DNA of 24,092 nt. It comes from Pseudomonadota bacterium (GTDB taxonomy: Bacteria > Pseudomonadota > Alphaproteobacteria > Caulobacterales > Caulobacteraceae). Position numbers and translations under genes: made by a program. Under the pieces are notes generated by a model. That model did not search any database. It worked only from the letters and a program-made list of their open reading frames with translations, and was not told the origin of the DNA. Positions 1-8,150 of this stretch are shown piece after piece. Location of the stretch: NCBI GenBank assembly GCA_023433585.1, contig JAEZCL010000117.1:1-24092 (forward strand), read 5' to 3'. Position 1 is the stretch's first letter. Every line of letters starts with the position of its first letter.

Positions 1-578
1 ATGCGGTCGCAGCCTTCGAGGCGGCGCTGCGGATCCTAACCGAACGGGACATGCCCGCCCAATGGGCTACGACCCAGAACAACCTGGGCGTTGCGCTGCA
101 AACCCTCGGCGACCGCGCGGGCGGCGAGGCGGGCCTCGCGGCGCTGAACGATGCGGTTACGGCCTATAGGGCGGCGCTGCGGGTCTATACTGAACGGGAC
201 ATGCCCGCCCAATGGGCCATGACCCAGCACAACCTGGGCAATGCGCTGCAAACTATCGGCGAACGCGCGGGCGGCGAGGCGGGCCTCGCGGCGCTGAACG
301 ATGCGGTTACGGACTATAGGGCGGCGCTGCGGGCCCGAACCGAACGGGACATGCCTGTCCAATGGGCCACGACGACCGCTAATCTCTGTCTTGTTCAGGA
401 AAGCCGTTCGCAAATCACCCGCGACCCGGCACCGGTATGCGGCGCGGTCGGCAAGCTGGGCCGGGTGATCGCCGTGTTCGAGGCGATGCAGGCCGACACC
501 TATGTCGGGATCGCCCGCCGCAATCGCGCCGGCATGGCCACACTGTGCCGAGACCTGGGCGGGACCTGCGCCGACTGA
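1..578 (+). CDS. TPR-like tandem-repeat protein, C-terminal part (5' end outside window)
   Basis: The reading frame is open from the left edge and ends with TGA at 576-578, so only the C-terminal ~190 residues are present. It holds 50-residue repeats with the pattern MPxQWAxTxxNLGxALQTxG, then ALNDAVTxYRAALRxxTERD, whose units begin at bases 51, 201 and 351. The first two units are nearly identical in DNA. The NLG...A...AL spacing and predicted paired helices are typical of degenerate tetratricopeptide repeats, which mediate protein-protein contacts. After the last partial repeat comes a non-repeat tail with several Cys residues and a CRDLGGTCAD end. The partner and cellular role cannot be deduced. 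The gene converges on copA with a 23-bp gap. The in-frame ATG codons at 51, 201 and 351 are repeat residues and not likely starts. Confidence 0.8.
   Translation, partial: AVAAFEAALRILTERDMPAQWATTQNNLGVALQTLGDRAGGEAGLAALNDAVTAYRAALRVYTERDMPAQWAMTQHNLGNALQTIGERAGGEAGLAALNDAVTDYRAALRARTERDMPVQWATTTANLCLVQESRSQITRDPAPVCGAVGKLGRVIAVFEAMQADTYVGIARRNRAGMATLCRDLGGTCAD
51..350 (+). repeat. 150-bp in-frame tandem repeat
   Basis: Two complete 150-bp units (51-200 and 201-350) and a third diverging partial unit from 351. Each begins ATGCC(C/T)G(C/T)CCAATGGGC and contains the same GGCGGCGAGGCGGGCCTCGC stretch. The units encode the TPR-like repeats, and the array probably continues upstream because the matching end of another unit lies at 20-50. 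Confidence 0.9.
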
Positions 579-601
579 CCCCGCCGGCGCCCCCGCATGC
601 C

Positions 602-2923
602 CTACAGCTTCACCGCCCTCAACCGCAGCGCGTTGGAGATCACGCTGACGGACGACAGGGACATGGCCAGGGCGGCGATCATGGGGCTGAGCAGCAGGCC
701 GAAGGCGGGATAGAGCACCCCCGCCGCAATGGGCACGCCCAGGGCGTTGTAGCCGAAGGCGAAGACCAGGTTCTGGCGGATGTTGCGGACCGTGGCGCGC
801 GACAGGCGCCGGGCGCGGACCAGGCCGTTGAGGTCGCCGGACAGGAGGGTCACGCCCGCGCTCTCGATAGCCACGTCGGCGCCGGCGCCCATGGCCACGC
901 CCACATGGGCGGCGGCGAGGGCCGGGGCGTCGTTGACGCCGTCGCCCGCCATGGCGACGATGCGGCCCTGATCCCGCAGGCGTTCGATGACCTCGGCCTT
1001 GTCGGCGGGGCTGACGTCGGCCTCCACCTCGTCGATGTTCAGGTCGGCGGCCACGGCGCGGGCGGTGGTGATGTTGTCGCCGGTCAGCATCAGGATGCGG
1101 ACGCCCTCGGCGTGCAGGGCCTCGATGGCGGCGCGGGTGGTGGGCTTGACCGGATCGGCGATGGCCAGCAGCCCGGCCGGGGCGCCGTCCACCGCCATGA
1201 GGATCACCGTGGCCCCGTCGCGGCGCAGGGCGTCGGCTTCGTCCGCCAAGGCGGCGGCGTCCACGCCTTCGTCCTTCAGGAAGCCCATGGAGCCGATCAG
1301 GATGCGGCGGCCCTCGACCACGCCCATGACGCCGCGCCCGACCGGGCTGTCGAAATCCTGGACCTCGGGCAGGTCCAGATCGCGCTCTGCGGCGGCGCGG
1401 ACAATGGCGTCGGCCAGGGGGTGTTCGCTGGCGCGCTCGACGCCTGCGGCCAGGCGCAACAGGGCGTCCTCGCTCCAGCCGGCGGCGGGTCGGATCGCGG
1501 TGACGGCGGGGCGGCCCTCGGTCAGGGTGCCGGTCTTGTCCACCACGACGGTGTCGACGCGGTCGAATTGCTCCAGCGCCTCGGCGTCGCGGATCAGGAC
1601 GCCGGACTGGGCGCCGCGCCCCACCCCGACCATGATCGAGATGGGCGTGGCCAGGCCGAGCGCGCAGGGACAGGCGATGATGAGCACACTGACCGCCACC
1701 ACCAGGGCATGGGCCAAGCGCGGCTCGGGCCCCAGCAAGGACCAGACGGCGAAGGCGACGACGGCCACGATCACCACGGCGGGCACGAACCAGGCCGAGA
1801 CGCGGTCGGCCAGGCGCTGGATGGGCGCGCGGCTGCGCTGGGCCTTGGCCACCAGGGCGGCGATCTGGTTGAGCAGGGTGTCGGCGCCGACCTTGGCCGC
1901 TTCCATGACGAAGCCGCCGGTGGTGTTCAGCGACCCGGCCACCACGGCGTCGCCCACGGCGCGGGTGACGGGCATGGATTCGCCGGTGACCAGGGATTCG
2001 TCGATGGCGGCGCGGCCCTCGACCAGCATGCCGTCGACGGGGATCTTCTCGCCGGGGCGCACGCGCAGACGGTCGCCGACGGCGATGTGTTCGACGGGCA
2101 CCTCTTCGTCGGAGCCGTCAGGGCGGACGCGAAGGGCGTGCTTGGGCGCCAGGTCCAGCAGGGCGCGGATGGCGCCGGAGGTGCGCTCGCGGGCGCGCAG
2201 CTCCAGAAGCTGGCCCAGCAGCACCAGGGTGGTGATGACGGCGGCGGCCTCGAAATAGAGCGGCGCCGCGCCATGTTCGCCCCGGAAGGCGTCCGGGATC
2301 AGGCCGGGCGCCAGGACCGCCGCGGTGCTGAACCCCCAGGCCACCAGGGTGCCCAGGGCGATCAGGGTGAACATGTTGAGGTTCCAGGTCCTGACCGAGG
2401 CCCAGCCGCGCTCGATGAACGGCCAGCCGGACCACCACACCACGGGCGTGGCCAGGGCGAACTGGATCCAGCCGTTCCAGCCGTGCGGAATGGGCAGGCG
2501 CAGGCCCAGGAAGTGGGCGCCCATCTCCATGACGAACAGAGGCAGGGTCAGGACCGCGCCGACGATCAGGCGGCGGGTGAAGTCGGCGATCTCCGGGTTC
2601 GGGCCGACATCGACGGTCGCGTCCTCGGGCTCCAGAGCCATGCCGCATTTGGGGCAGGCGCCGGGGCCGACCTGGCGCACCTCGGGGTGCATTGGGCAGG
2701 TGTAGATCGCGCCGGGAACGACCGGCTCGGGCTCGGCCAGGTTCAGATAACGGTCGGGATCGGCGGCGAATTTCGTGCGGCAGCCGGCCGAGCAGAAATG
2801 GTGGTCGTGACCGCCGTGACGGTGGTGATGAGGGGTCGTGGCCGGATCGACCATCATGCCGCAGACGGGGTCTTTCACCGTGGCGCCGGCGGGATCGTCG
2901 TGGTGATGATGATCGTGCGTCAT
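602..2923 (-). CDS. copA: Cu(I)-exporting P1B-type ATPase with N-terminal His-rich, YHS and heavy-metal-binding domains
   Basis: Inner-membrane ATP-driven metal exporter, most likely for Cu(I)/Ag(I) efflux. Visible elements in 773 residues: His-rich start (THDHHHHDD), YHS-type domain with KDPVCGM and FCSAGC (about 17-60), a second Cys domain YTCPMHPEV...CPKCGM (72-95), actuator TGES (313-316), metal-transport CPC (418-420), phosphorylation motif DKTGT (Asp462), SEHPLA (His501-Pro502) and GDGVNDAP (660-667). Tyr725-Asn726 (GYNALGVP) and the MSLSS motif near 754 in the last helices are the residues that mark P1B-1 Cu(I) pumps. The classical GMxCxxC HMA domain is absent. An upstream in-frame ATG at 2971 exists, but the start at 2923 is chosen because GAGGAG lies 6 nt before it and because 2971 would put the promoter inside the gene. 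The gene is divergent from csoR and shares its operator. Confidence 0.95.
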   Translation of the reverse strand: MTHDHHHHDDPAGATVKDPVCGMMVDPATTPHHHRHGGHDHHFCSAGCRTKFAADPDRYLNLAEPEPVVPGAIYTCPMHPEVRQVGPGACPKCGMALEPEDATVDVGPNPEIADFTRRLIVGAVLTLPLFVMEMGAHFLGLRLPIPHGWNGWIQFALATPVVWWSGWPFIERGWASVRTWNLNMFTLIALGTLVAWGFSTAAVLAPGLIPDAFRGEHGAAPLYFEAAAVITTLVLLGQLLELRARERTSGAIRALLDLAPKHALRVRPDGSDEEVPVEHIAVGDRLRVRPGEKIPVDGMLVEGRAAIDESLVTGESMPVTRAVGDAVVAGSLNTTGGFVMEAAKVGADTLLNQIAALVAKAQRSRAPIQRLADRVSAWFVPAVVIVAVVAFAVWSLLGPEPRLAHALVVAVSVLIIACPCALGLATPISIMVGVGRGAQSGVLIRDAEALEQFDRVDTVVVDKTGTLTEGRPAVTAIRPAAGWSEDALLRLAAGVERASEHPLADAIVRAAAERDLDLPEVQDFDSPVGRGVMGVVEGRRILIGSMGFLKDEGVDAAALADEADALRRDGATVILMAVDGAPAGLLAIADPVKPTTRAAIEALHAEGVRILMLTGDNITTARAVAADLNIDEVEADVSPADKAEVIERLRDQGRIVAMAGDGVNDAPALAAAHVGVAMGAGADVAIESAGVTLLSGDLNGLVRARRLSRATVRNIRQNLVFAFGYNALGVPIAAGVLYPAFGLLLSPMIAALAMSLSSVSVISNALRLRAVKL

Positions 2924-2944
2924 GAGCAGCTCCTCGGCGGGCCA

Positions 2945-2972
2945 TATATACCCCACGGGGGTATTTGGCAAA
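2945..2972 (-). promoter_or_regulatory. Predicted copA promoter
   Basis: On the minus strand TTTGCC (2972-2967) and TATATA (2950-2945) are separated by 16 bp, a plausible -35/-10 pair. The CsoR-type palindrome occupies the spacer, where a bound repressor would block RNA polymerase. Predicted by eye. Confidence 0.5.
2948..2964. promoter_or_regulatory. CsoR-type operator between copA and csoR
   Basis: Perfect inverted repeat ATACCCC-ACG-GGGGTAT. Operators of the CsoR/RcnR/FrmR family are short AT-flanked palindromes of this type with C/G tracts. It lies in the divergent intergenic region, inside the predicted copA promoter spacer and just upstream of the predicted csoR -35 box, so one bound tetramer could control both genes. 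Confidence 0.75.
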
Positions 2973-2993
2973 CGTGGGACGGCGCGCTATGCT
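2965..2993 (+). promoter_or_regulatory. Predicted csoR promoter, probably giving a leaderless mRNA
   Basis: TTGGCA (2965-2970) and TATGCT (2988-2993) are separated by exactly 17 bp. The start codon ATG begins at 3000, about 7 nt after the -10 box, where transcription would be expected to start, and no Shine-Dalgarno sequence is present. Both facts point to a leaderless transcript. Confidence 0.5.
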
Positions 2994-2999
2994 GGCGTC

Positions 3000-3272
3000 A
3001 TGGAACATCACGACAAGCCCGCCCTGACCAAACGCCTGAACCGCATCGAGGGTCAGGTGCGCGGCGTTTCGCGCATGGTGGATGAGGGACGCTACTGCAT
3101 CGACATCCTGACCCAGGTGCGGGCCGTCAAGGCGGCGCTGAACCGGTTCGAGGCCGAGATGCTGAAGGGGCACCTGAACCACTGCATCGAAGACGCCATC
3201 GTCGCCGGCGACCCGGACGAACAGCGCAGGAAGGTCGCCGAGATCATCGCCCTGATGGACCGGACGGGCTGA
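3000..3272 (+). CDS. csoR: CsoR-family copper-sensing transcriptional repressor
   Basis: A 90-residue all-helical metal-sensing repressor (DUF156 family) that releases its operator on binding Cu(I). Cys33, His58 and Cys62 have the same spacing as the Cys-His-Cys ligands of characterised CsoR proteins, which distinguishes it from nickel/cobalt RcnR and formaldehyde FrmR types. The RLxRIEGQVRGVxRMV segment at 12-27 is the family signature helix. The ATG at 3000 is preferred over an ATG at 2922, because the latter would lie in copA and add an unrelated N-terminus. The divergent copper ATPase and shared palindrome support control of copper efflux. The gene ends 13 bp from the convergent oxygenase gene. 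Confidence 0.92.
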   Translation: MEHHDKPALTKRLNRIEGQVRGVSRMVDEGRYCIDILTQVRAVKAALNRFEAEMLKGHLNHCIEDAIVAGDPDEQRRKVAEIIALMDRTG

Positions 3273-3285
3273 TCGGGGCGCCGCA

Positions 3286-3897
3286 TCAGGCGTAGTTGAA
3301 GCTGATGGAGACCCGCTCGGACTTCGCGGCGTTGGGTGGCACCTCGTGGCGCAGCCAGCTTTCCCACATCAGGATCGTGCCGGGCCGGGGCGCCAGATAG
3401 ACGAAGGGCCGCTCGGCCTCGGGGGCGTCCGGCTGGACGGCGGGGCGGGCCATCATCAGGGGCAGACGGGGATCCTCCAGTTTCAGGGACGAGGTGCCGT
3501 CGGGGACCGAGACATAGACCGTGCCGGACAGGACCGCGTGGGGGTGGATGTGGCCGGAATGGCCGCCGCCGGGCTTGAGGATATTCACCCAGAGGTTGTC
3601 CAGGCGCGGCTTTCGGGCCAGGTCGAAGTTCAGCGCCCTAGCGTAGGCGGCGGCGTGGCGATCCAGCAGGCGCTTGAGGTCCGCGAACTCGGGGAAGCGG
3701 CGCGGGAGGTCGTTCAGGGACCCGTATGAGGTGTATCCGCGATAGCCGTGGGCGCGGCACCAGGCCCGGCCGGCCGCATCCTCGGCCGCCAGCAGGGCGA
3801 TGAGCTCCAGCAAGCCCGCGTTCAGGGTGGCGAAGCCGGGCGTGTCCGCCAGGGTCGCTTCATAGACCTGGGTCACGAACAGGGGGCGCAGGGTCAT
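3286..3897 (-). CDS. Putative 2OG-Fe(II) oxygenase (TIGR02466-like)
   Basis: A 203-residue cytosolic protein resembling the uncharacterised 2-oxoglutarate/Fe(II) dioxygenase family. The double-stranded beta-helix core is suggested by NLWVNILKPGGGHSGHIHPH (101-120), which carries the candidate metal-binding histidines, followed by LSGTVYVSVP (123-132), and by the C-terminal ESWLRHEVPPN (179-189) with the distal His184, then ERVSISFNYA with Arg195 as candidate 2OG carboxylate anchor. The substrate is unknown. The start could be ATG 3897 or ATG 3909 (adding MASA), and neither has a clear ribosome site. The longer frame reaching 4182 runs through repeat DNA and is not believed. Confidence 0.75.
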   Translation of the reverse strand: MTLRPLFVTQVYEATLADTPGFATLNAGLLELIALLAAEDAAGRAWCRAHGYRGYTSYGSLNDLPRRFPEFADLKRLLDRHAAAYARALNFDLARKPRLDNLWVNILKPGGGHSGHIHPHAVLSGTVYVSVPDGTSSLKLEDPRLPLMMARPAVQPDAPEAERPFVYLAPRPGTILMWESWLRHEVPPNAAKSERVSISFNYA

Positions 3898-3918
3898 GGC
3901 AGACGCCATACCGCGCCC

Positions 3919-3972
3919 ATTGGATTCTCGCACCGAAAAACAGTGCAATTGGAGTCTGATCGGTTGGGGCGG
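3919..3972 (+). repeat. Direct repeat, copy 1
   Basis: About 54 bp, matching 4193-4246 without gaps (constant offset 274). The core from 3935 (GAAAAACAGTGCAATTGGAG and onward, 31 bp) has a single mismatch with the second copy. Confidence 0.85.
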
Positions 3973-3977
3973 GCGCC

Positions 3978-4184
3978 CCTTGTCATCCCGGCCGAAGCGA
4001 AGCGGAGAGCCGGGACGGGCGCCGTCCTCCATGATCTGGCCGCCCGGACAGCCGCGAGGCTGGGCCGGGCGAACGCCTCGAACCTTGGCCCGGATCGTCG
4101 CCGTGCGCCGTCCGGGCCGCGATGCAAGAGCCGCCTCCCCGTCCCGTCCCGGATAGCGCCTGCGGCGCTTCCGGGATGACAAGG
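3978..4184. repeat. 207-bp palindromic intergenic element with 14-bp inverted ends
   Basis: It begins CCTTGTCATCCCGG (3978-3991) and ends with the exact reverse complement CCGGGATGACAAGG (4171-4184). Each end also folds on itself. Near the left end TCCCGGC pairs with GCCGGGA (3986-4015). Near the right end TCCCGG..AGCGCC-TGC-GGCGCT.CCGGGA (4147-4176) forms a long stem. The TGTCATCCCGG..CCGGGATGACA type is a familiar dispersed palindromic repeat of alphaproteobacterial intergenic regions (from memory). It encodes no protein and may be a REP/BIME-like or MITE-like sequence. Confidence 0.7.
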
Positions 4185-4192
4185 TGTTTCAG

Positions 4193-4246
4193 ATTGGACT
4201 GTTCGAGCGAAAAACAGTGCAATTGGAGTCTGACCGGTTCGGGCGG
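4193..4246 (+). repeat. Direct repeat, copy 2
   Basis: Second copy of the sequence at 3919-3972. Together they flank the palindromic element almost symmetrically, with a few bases between repeat and element on each side. Confidence 0.85.
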
Positions 4247-4429
4247 ACGCAAAACGCCGCGCGGAAAACAGAGTCTGAATCGTCTGGAGCTCCCCTCCCC
4301 TAATCGCCTGGGCGGACGTCATTGTAAGGCCGGCGCGGGGGGCGGGGCGGAAAGGGCGACGTTCGAGGCGAAACCCCTTGTCGCCAGGGGGATCGGTTCG
4401 GGGAAATGCGGGCCGGGCGGTGGAGCCCC

Positions 4430-4960
4430 CTATTCCAGGCCGACGTCCTCGGGCGTGACGGGCGGGGTGGTGATGTTGTCGCGCAAGCGGCGGGCGGCGT
4501 GCTCGCAGCGGCCCGGCAGACCGAAGAACAGGCCGAAGACCTGACTGCGGTCGGCGTCATCCTCGCGCGCGATGGCGGCGTCCCACAGGGCGGTGCGCTC
4601 GGCGGCGGCGGCCTCGGCCTCGGCGAGGACTTCCGGCGACTGACGGTGGCGGGCGGCGGTCAGACCGGCGCGGAAATCGGCGGACTCCAGGCGGCCCAGA
4701 CGCATGATTTCGTGGTCCAGATCGGACGGATCGGCCAGGGTCTCGCCGAGACGAACGTGGCCGGACACCAGGGCGTCACACCAGGCGGTGAGCGCATAGT
4801 CGTCGGTCGGCGCGCCGGGCGGCAGGGGATTGGAATAGGCGATCGCTTCGCGGACTCGGACGGAATCCACGCTTTCAGCGGCGGTTCCACCGGTGCGGAT
4901 GGGGCCGTCGTCCGGCGACTGGACGGCGAGGGCGGCGATCAGGGCGAACAGTGCGGTCAT
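4430..4960 (-). CDS. Secreted or periplasmic hypothetical protein
   Basis: A 176-residue protein with a short hydrophobic N-terminus (TALFALIAALAVQS) consistent with a signal peptide, followed by a soluble, Ala/Glu/Asp-rich and largely helical region. No family is recognised. The two Cys (in AWCDAL and GRCEHA) could pair outside the cytoplasm. The start ATG at 4958-4960 has only a weak GGAAA upstream. Codon use is like its neighbours, which supports a real native gene. It is followed by repeat DNA, so it is probably a single-gene unit. Confidence 0.65.
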   Translation of the reverse strand: MTALFALIAALAVQSPDDGPIRTGGTAAESVDSVRVREAIAYSNPLPPGAPTDDYALTAWCDALVSGHVRLGETLADPSDLDHEIMRLGRLESADFRAGLTAARHRQSPEVLAEAEAAAAERTALWDAAIAREDDADRSQVFGLFFGLPGRCEHAARRLRDNITTPPVTPEDVGLE

Positions 4961-5082
4961 GGATTTCCAAAGCAGCTGATGACGAAGACGCGGGGCGTTC
5001 TCTCGCCCCCGCGCGCCATCCTAACGCATGAACGGCTCAGGTGGTTTTTCTGGGGCGGCGAAATCACGCAGCCACGCCAAAG

Positions 5083-5115
5083 AAAAAGGGCGGCGGACCC
5101 GAAAGTCCGCCGCCC
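5083..5115 (-). terminator. Intrinsic terminator of the TonB-dependent receptor gene
   Basis: An 11-bp perfect GC stem GGGCGGCGGAC (5088-5098) / GTCCGCCGCCC (5105-5115) with a 6-nt loop. On the minus strand the stem is followed directly by TTTTTCTTT. It lies 22 bp past the receptor stop codon. Confidence 0.9.
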
Positions 5116-5136
5116 AGATTTCACGCTGACAGCTTC

Positions 5137-8136
5137 TTAGAAGTCGGCGGTGAGGCCGAAGAAGATGTAGCGGCCCATGGCGTCATAGACGCCGGGGTAG
5201 GTGTTGCCGTTGCCGTTCTGCGAGTAGCTGATCGGCGGATCCTTATCGAACACGTTGTTGATGCCGACACGGAAGCGGGTGTTGTCGAACACCTGCCAGG
5301 TGGCGCCGATATCGATCCAGTTATAGGCGTCGAAGTAGCGGTCGATGCGGTTCGGGGCGGCGGTCGCCGATCCGAAATGCTCGACCTCGCCATGGTGGCG
5401 CCACGTCAGCAGCAGGTTGACGTTCCACGGCGTCGACCAGCTGGTGGTGAAGCGGTGACGCCATTCGGGCGAACCGAAGCCGCAGTTGCCTTCGTAGAAG
5501 CCCGCGCACTCCAGGGCCGGCGCGCCGTCGAACGGAGTGTTCTCAAGCGTGTCGAGCCAGGTGCCCGTCAGGTTGAACGACAGGCCGCCCATGCCCGTCA
5601 GACCGAAGTCGTCCAGGTTCATGTTGTAGTTGGCGACGAAGTCGACACCTTTGGTCACCACGCCACCGGTGTTGATGGTGAGGTTCTCGACCCAGCCGTT
5701 GTTGGTCCACAGCTGACCGCCCGGCGCACGGTTCAGACGGCTGCAAGCCGCCGCATCCGGCGACGAGAACGCGCCGGTGCCGTAGCAGGCGTCGATGGTG
5801 TTCGAGGCGCCGAAGGTTCCGATGGCGCCCGACACTTCGATGTCGAAGTAGTCGATCGTCATGTTGAAGCCGGGCAGGAACGACGGGGTGAAGACCACAC
5901 CATAGGTGTAGGTGTCGGCTTCTTCCGCGTTCAGGGCCGGGTTGCCGCCCGTCAGCTGGTTGTACTGGCTGGCCGGGCTGTCGATGAACGCCTGGCCATA
6001 GTTGGCCGCCGGCACACCGGTGGCGGTGCACTGAGCCAGGGTGGCCAGTTGCGACGCGCCGCAGGGGTCGCCGCCGCCGCGGCCGAACAGGACCACGTTC
6101 TGCGCATTGAAGTAGTTGAACACGTTCGGCGCACGCACCGCGCGGGCGTAGGACGCCCGGAAGCGGATGTCGCGCGTCGGCGCCCAGTCCAGACCGACCT
6201 TGTAGGTGTCGGTGTCGTCAGCAAGGTTGTACTTGGAGTGACGATAGGCGGCGTCCAGGGTGATGGACTCCGCGAAGGGCTGGCCTTCCGCGATCGGGAA
6301 GATCATTTCCGCGAAGTAGTCGCGCGCCGTGGTGGCTCCCGAGATGCCGATGAAGGCGCCGCCCTGACCCGCGCCGTCGCCCGACTGATAGCCGGAGTCG
6401 GTGTTCACGGTCAGGTAGTCCCGACGGTATTCCGTACCGAAGGCGACCTGCATGCCCGAGGAGGCCCAGGGGCTCTGCACGCCGTAGGCGCCCAGGTCGC
6501 CCGTCATGGCGGCGGTCAGAACCTGGTTGGTCACATAACCAGTGGCGATCAGCGGCAGGGTCAGATAGTCGATCTGAGCCTGGGTGATGCCGCCCGGACG
6601 GAACGGGTTGTAGGGCACGCAGTTCGGGTCGGTGCCGTCGATGACGGAGCGACAGGTCGGCGTACCGCCCACGTCCTCCACCAGCAGGGCGCGGCCCAGA
6701 CGTTCGGCCGAGAAGTCGCCGATGTAGCGGTCGGTGTACTGCACGCGGGCGTACTGGGCCGTCAGATCGTAGGTCCAGGCGTCGCCGATGTCACCACGCA
6801 GGCCGCCCACCAGGCGGTAGGAGTTCAGGTTGTAGTCCTGAATCCGCGGGCCGCCTTCGACGTTCCGGCGACCCACATAGAACGTGGTGGTGTCGCCGGC
6901 GGCGATCGCCGCCGCATCACAGCCGATGTCGTCCATCGTCAGAACGCCCGGAGCGGTGTTGCCCATCGTCTGCAGCAGCAAGGGGTTGTTGCAGTTGATG
7001 AGTTCGCTGTTGAAGAACGAACCCGAGGGCGCGATCTGGGCCAGCGTCGAGCTGTCGGTGAACATCAGCTGGGTGTAGACCTCAGCCGCGCGGTTCAGCT
7101 CGTAGTTGGCGAAGACGCCGAACGAATAACGCTCTTCCGGGCGCATGTAGTAGTTGATCGGCGCGTAGTTGTACGCGTGCAGGTTCGGATTGTAGGGAAT
7201 GAACGCGCCGGCCGGGTTCGTCGGATCGACGGTGGCGTCCCAGGTGGCGAAGTCGGTGAAGTAACCGTTCGCGCTGGTGGCCGAACCGCCGCAGGCGAAG
7301 GTGTCGGGGCCGCCGAACGAGCCGGTCGGGTTGCCCACGGCGCAGGCCGCATAGTCACGGTCGGCCTGGAACACCGGGTTGTTTTCCCGGTAGGTGAAGT
7401 AGCTGGTGATGTTGCCGCGGCCGCCGCCCACGTCGGTGCCGACGATCAGGCTGAACTGGGCGCTTTCACCATCGCGGACGTTGTCGTCCGGCAGGGAGAA
7501 CTCGGACGGGTTGCCGGCGGCGCGAGTGGCGATTTCCTGACGGATGTTGCCGACGCCGTCATAGTCGTTGTTGTGCTGGTAGAAGCCGTACTGGGCGTCG
7601 ATCCGCACGCCTTCGAAATTCTTGCGCATGATGAAGTTGACGACACCAGCCACGGCGTCAGCGCCGTAAACGGCCGAGGCGCCGCCGGTGTAGACTTCAA
7701 CCCGCTCGACCATGGCCGAGGGAATCTGGTTCAGGTCGGCGGCGGCGATGGCCGGCGAGCCGTAGGGCATGCGGCGGCCGTCGATCAGCACGACGGTGCG
7801 GCCGGCGCCCAGGCCCCGCAGGTCGACGGTGGCGGTGCCGGACGAGCCGTTCACGACGGTCGAGGTCTGACCGGCGAAGACTTGCGGCAGCTGGTTCACC
7901 AGATCTTCGACGCGCGAAACGCCGGCGTTGGTGATGTCCTCGCCCGTGACCTGGGTCACCGGGCTGGTGGTCACCAGGTTCGCCTGAGCGATGCGGGTGC
8001 CGGTGATGACGACTTGTTCGACCTGGGTCGCTTCCTGGTCCTGCGCCATGGCCGGCGTGGCGGCCAGCGCGAGCAGCGCCGCACCGCCGATCATCGTCGA
8101 GGCCAAGAGACGCTCACGCGTATTCTGGATGTTCAA
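5137..8136 (-). CDS. TonB-dependent outer-membrane receptor
   Basis: A 999-residue outer-membrane active transporter energised by TonB-ExbBD; the ligand cannot be assigned. It has a signal peptide (residues 1-32, ending TPAMAQ), a TonB-box-like EQVVITGTRI (about 39-48), a plug domain containing LRGLGAGRTVVLIDGRRMP and YTGGASAVYGADAVAGVVNF, then a beta-barrel ending in GINNVFDKDPP and a terminal Phe (FGLTADF) as expected for barrel insertion. Several closely spaced Cys pairs in barrel loops suggest disulfides. The start is TTG at 8136-8134, supported by AGGAGG 8 nt upstream, and no ATG gives a full signal peptide. The gene stands alone, with a terminator downstream and a divergent gene upstream. 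Confidence 0.95.
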   Translation of the reverse strand: MNIQNTRERLLASTMIGGAALLALAATPAMAQDQEATQVEQVVITGTRIAQANLVTTSPVTQVTGEDITNAGVSRVEDLVNQLPQVFAGQTSTVVNGSSGTATVDLRGLGAGRTVVLIDGRRMPYGSPAIAAADLNQIPSAMVERVEVYTGGASAVYGADAVAGVVNFIMRKNFEGVRIDAQYGFYQHNNDYDGVGNIRQEIATRAAGNPSEFSLPDDNVRDGESAQFSLIVGTDVGGGRGNITSYFTYRENNPVFQADRDYAACAVGNPTGSFGGPDTFACGGSATSANGYFTDFATWDATVDPTNPAGAFIPYNPNLHAYNYAPINYYMRPEERYSFGVFANYELNRAAEVYTQLMFTDSSTLAQIAPSGSFFNSELINCNNPLLLQTMGNTAPGVLTMDDIGCDAAAIAAGDTTTFYVGRRNVEGGPRIQDYNLNSYRLVGGLRGDIGDAWTYDLTAQYARVQYTDRYIGDFSAERLGRALLVEDVGGTPTCRSVIDGTDPNCVPYNPFRPGGITQAQIDYLTLPLIATGYVTNQVLTAAMTGDLGAYGVQSPWASSGMQVAFGTEYRRDYLTVNTDSGYQSGDGAGQGGAFIGISGATTARDYFAEMIFPIAEGQPFAESITLDAAYRHSKYNLADDTDTYKVGLDWAPTRDIRFRASYARAVRAPNVFNYFNAQNVVLFGRGGGDPCGASQLATLAQCTATGVPAANYGQAFIDSPASQYNQLTGGNPALNAEEADTYTYGVVFTPSFLPGFNMTIDYFDIEVSGAIGTFGASNTIDACYGTGAFSSPDAAACSRLNRAPGGQLWTNNGWVENLTINTGGVVTKGVDFVANYNMNLDDFGLTGMGGLSFNLTGTWLDTLENTPFDGAPALECAGFYEGNCGFGSPEWRHRFTTSWSTPWNVNLLLTWRHHGEVEHFGSATAAPNRIDRYFDAYNWIDIGATWQVFDNTRFRVGINNVFDKDPPISYSQNGNGNTYPGVYDAMGRYIFFGLTADF

Positions 8137-8150
8137 AGGTTCACCCTCCT
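8137..8150 (-). promoter_or_regulatory. Strong ribosome binding site fixing a TTG start
   Basis: The minus strand reads AGGAGGGTGAACCT immediately before the TTG codon, so AGGAGG sits 8 nt from the start. This decides the unusual start codon of the receptor gene. Confidence 0.85.

Larger units (their letters stand above)
3898..4429. other. Repeat-rich intergenic region
   Basis: No convincing gene lies in this 532-bp spacer, although several long frames cross it because of high GC. It contains two direct repeats bracketing a palindromic element, plus a third, internally deleted copy of the direct-repeat core (AAAACAGAGTCTGAATCG at 4266-4283). The stretch 4284-4429 shows nothing recognisable. 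Confidence 0.7.

Noticed and set aside
437..3085. 882-codon plus-strand open frame opposite copA
   Set aside because: It is a high-GC shadow: the translation is low-complexity (Gly/Asp/His/Gln-rich) with no domains, and the minus strand encodes a complete P-type ATPase.
3286..4182. 298-codon version of the oxygenase gene
   Set aside because: The extra N-terminal part is translated from repeat and palindromic DNA and is Arg-rich, with no family similarity.
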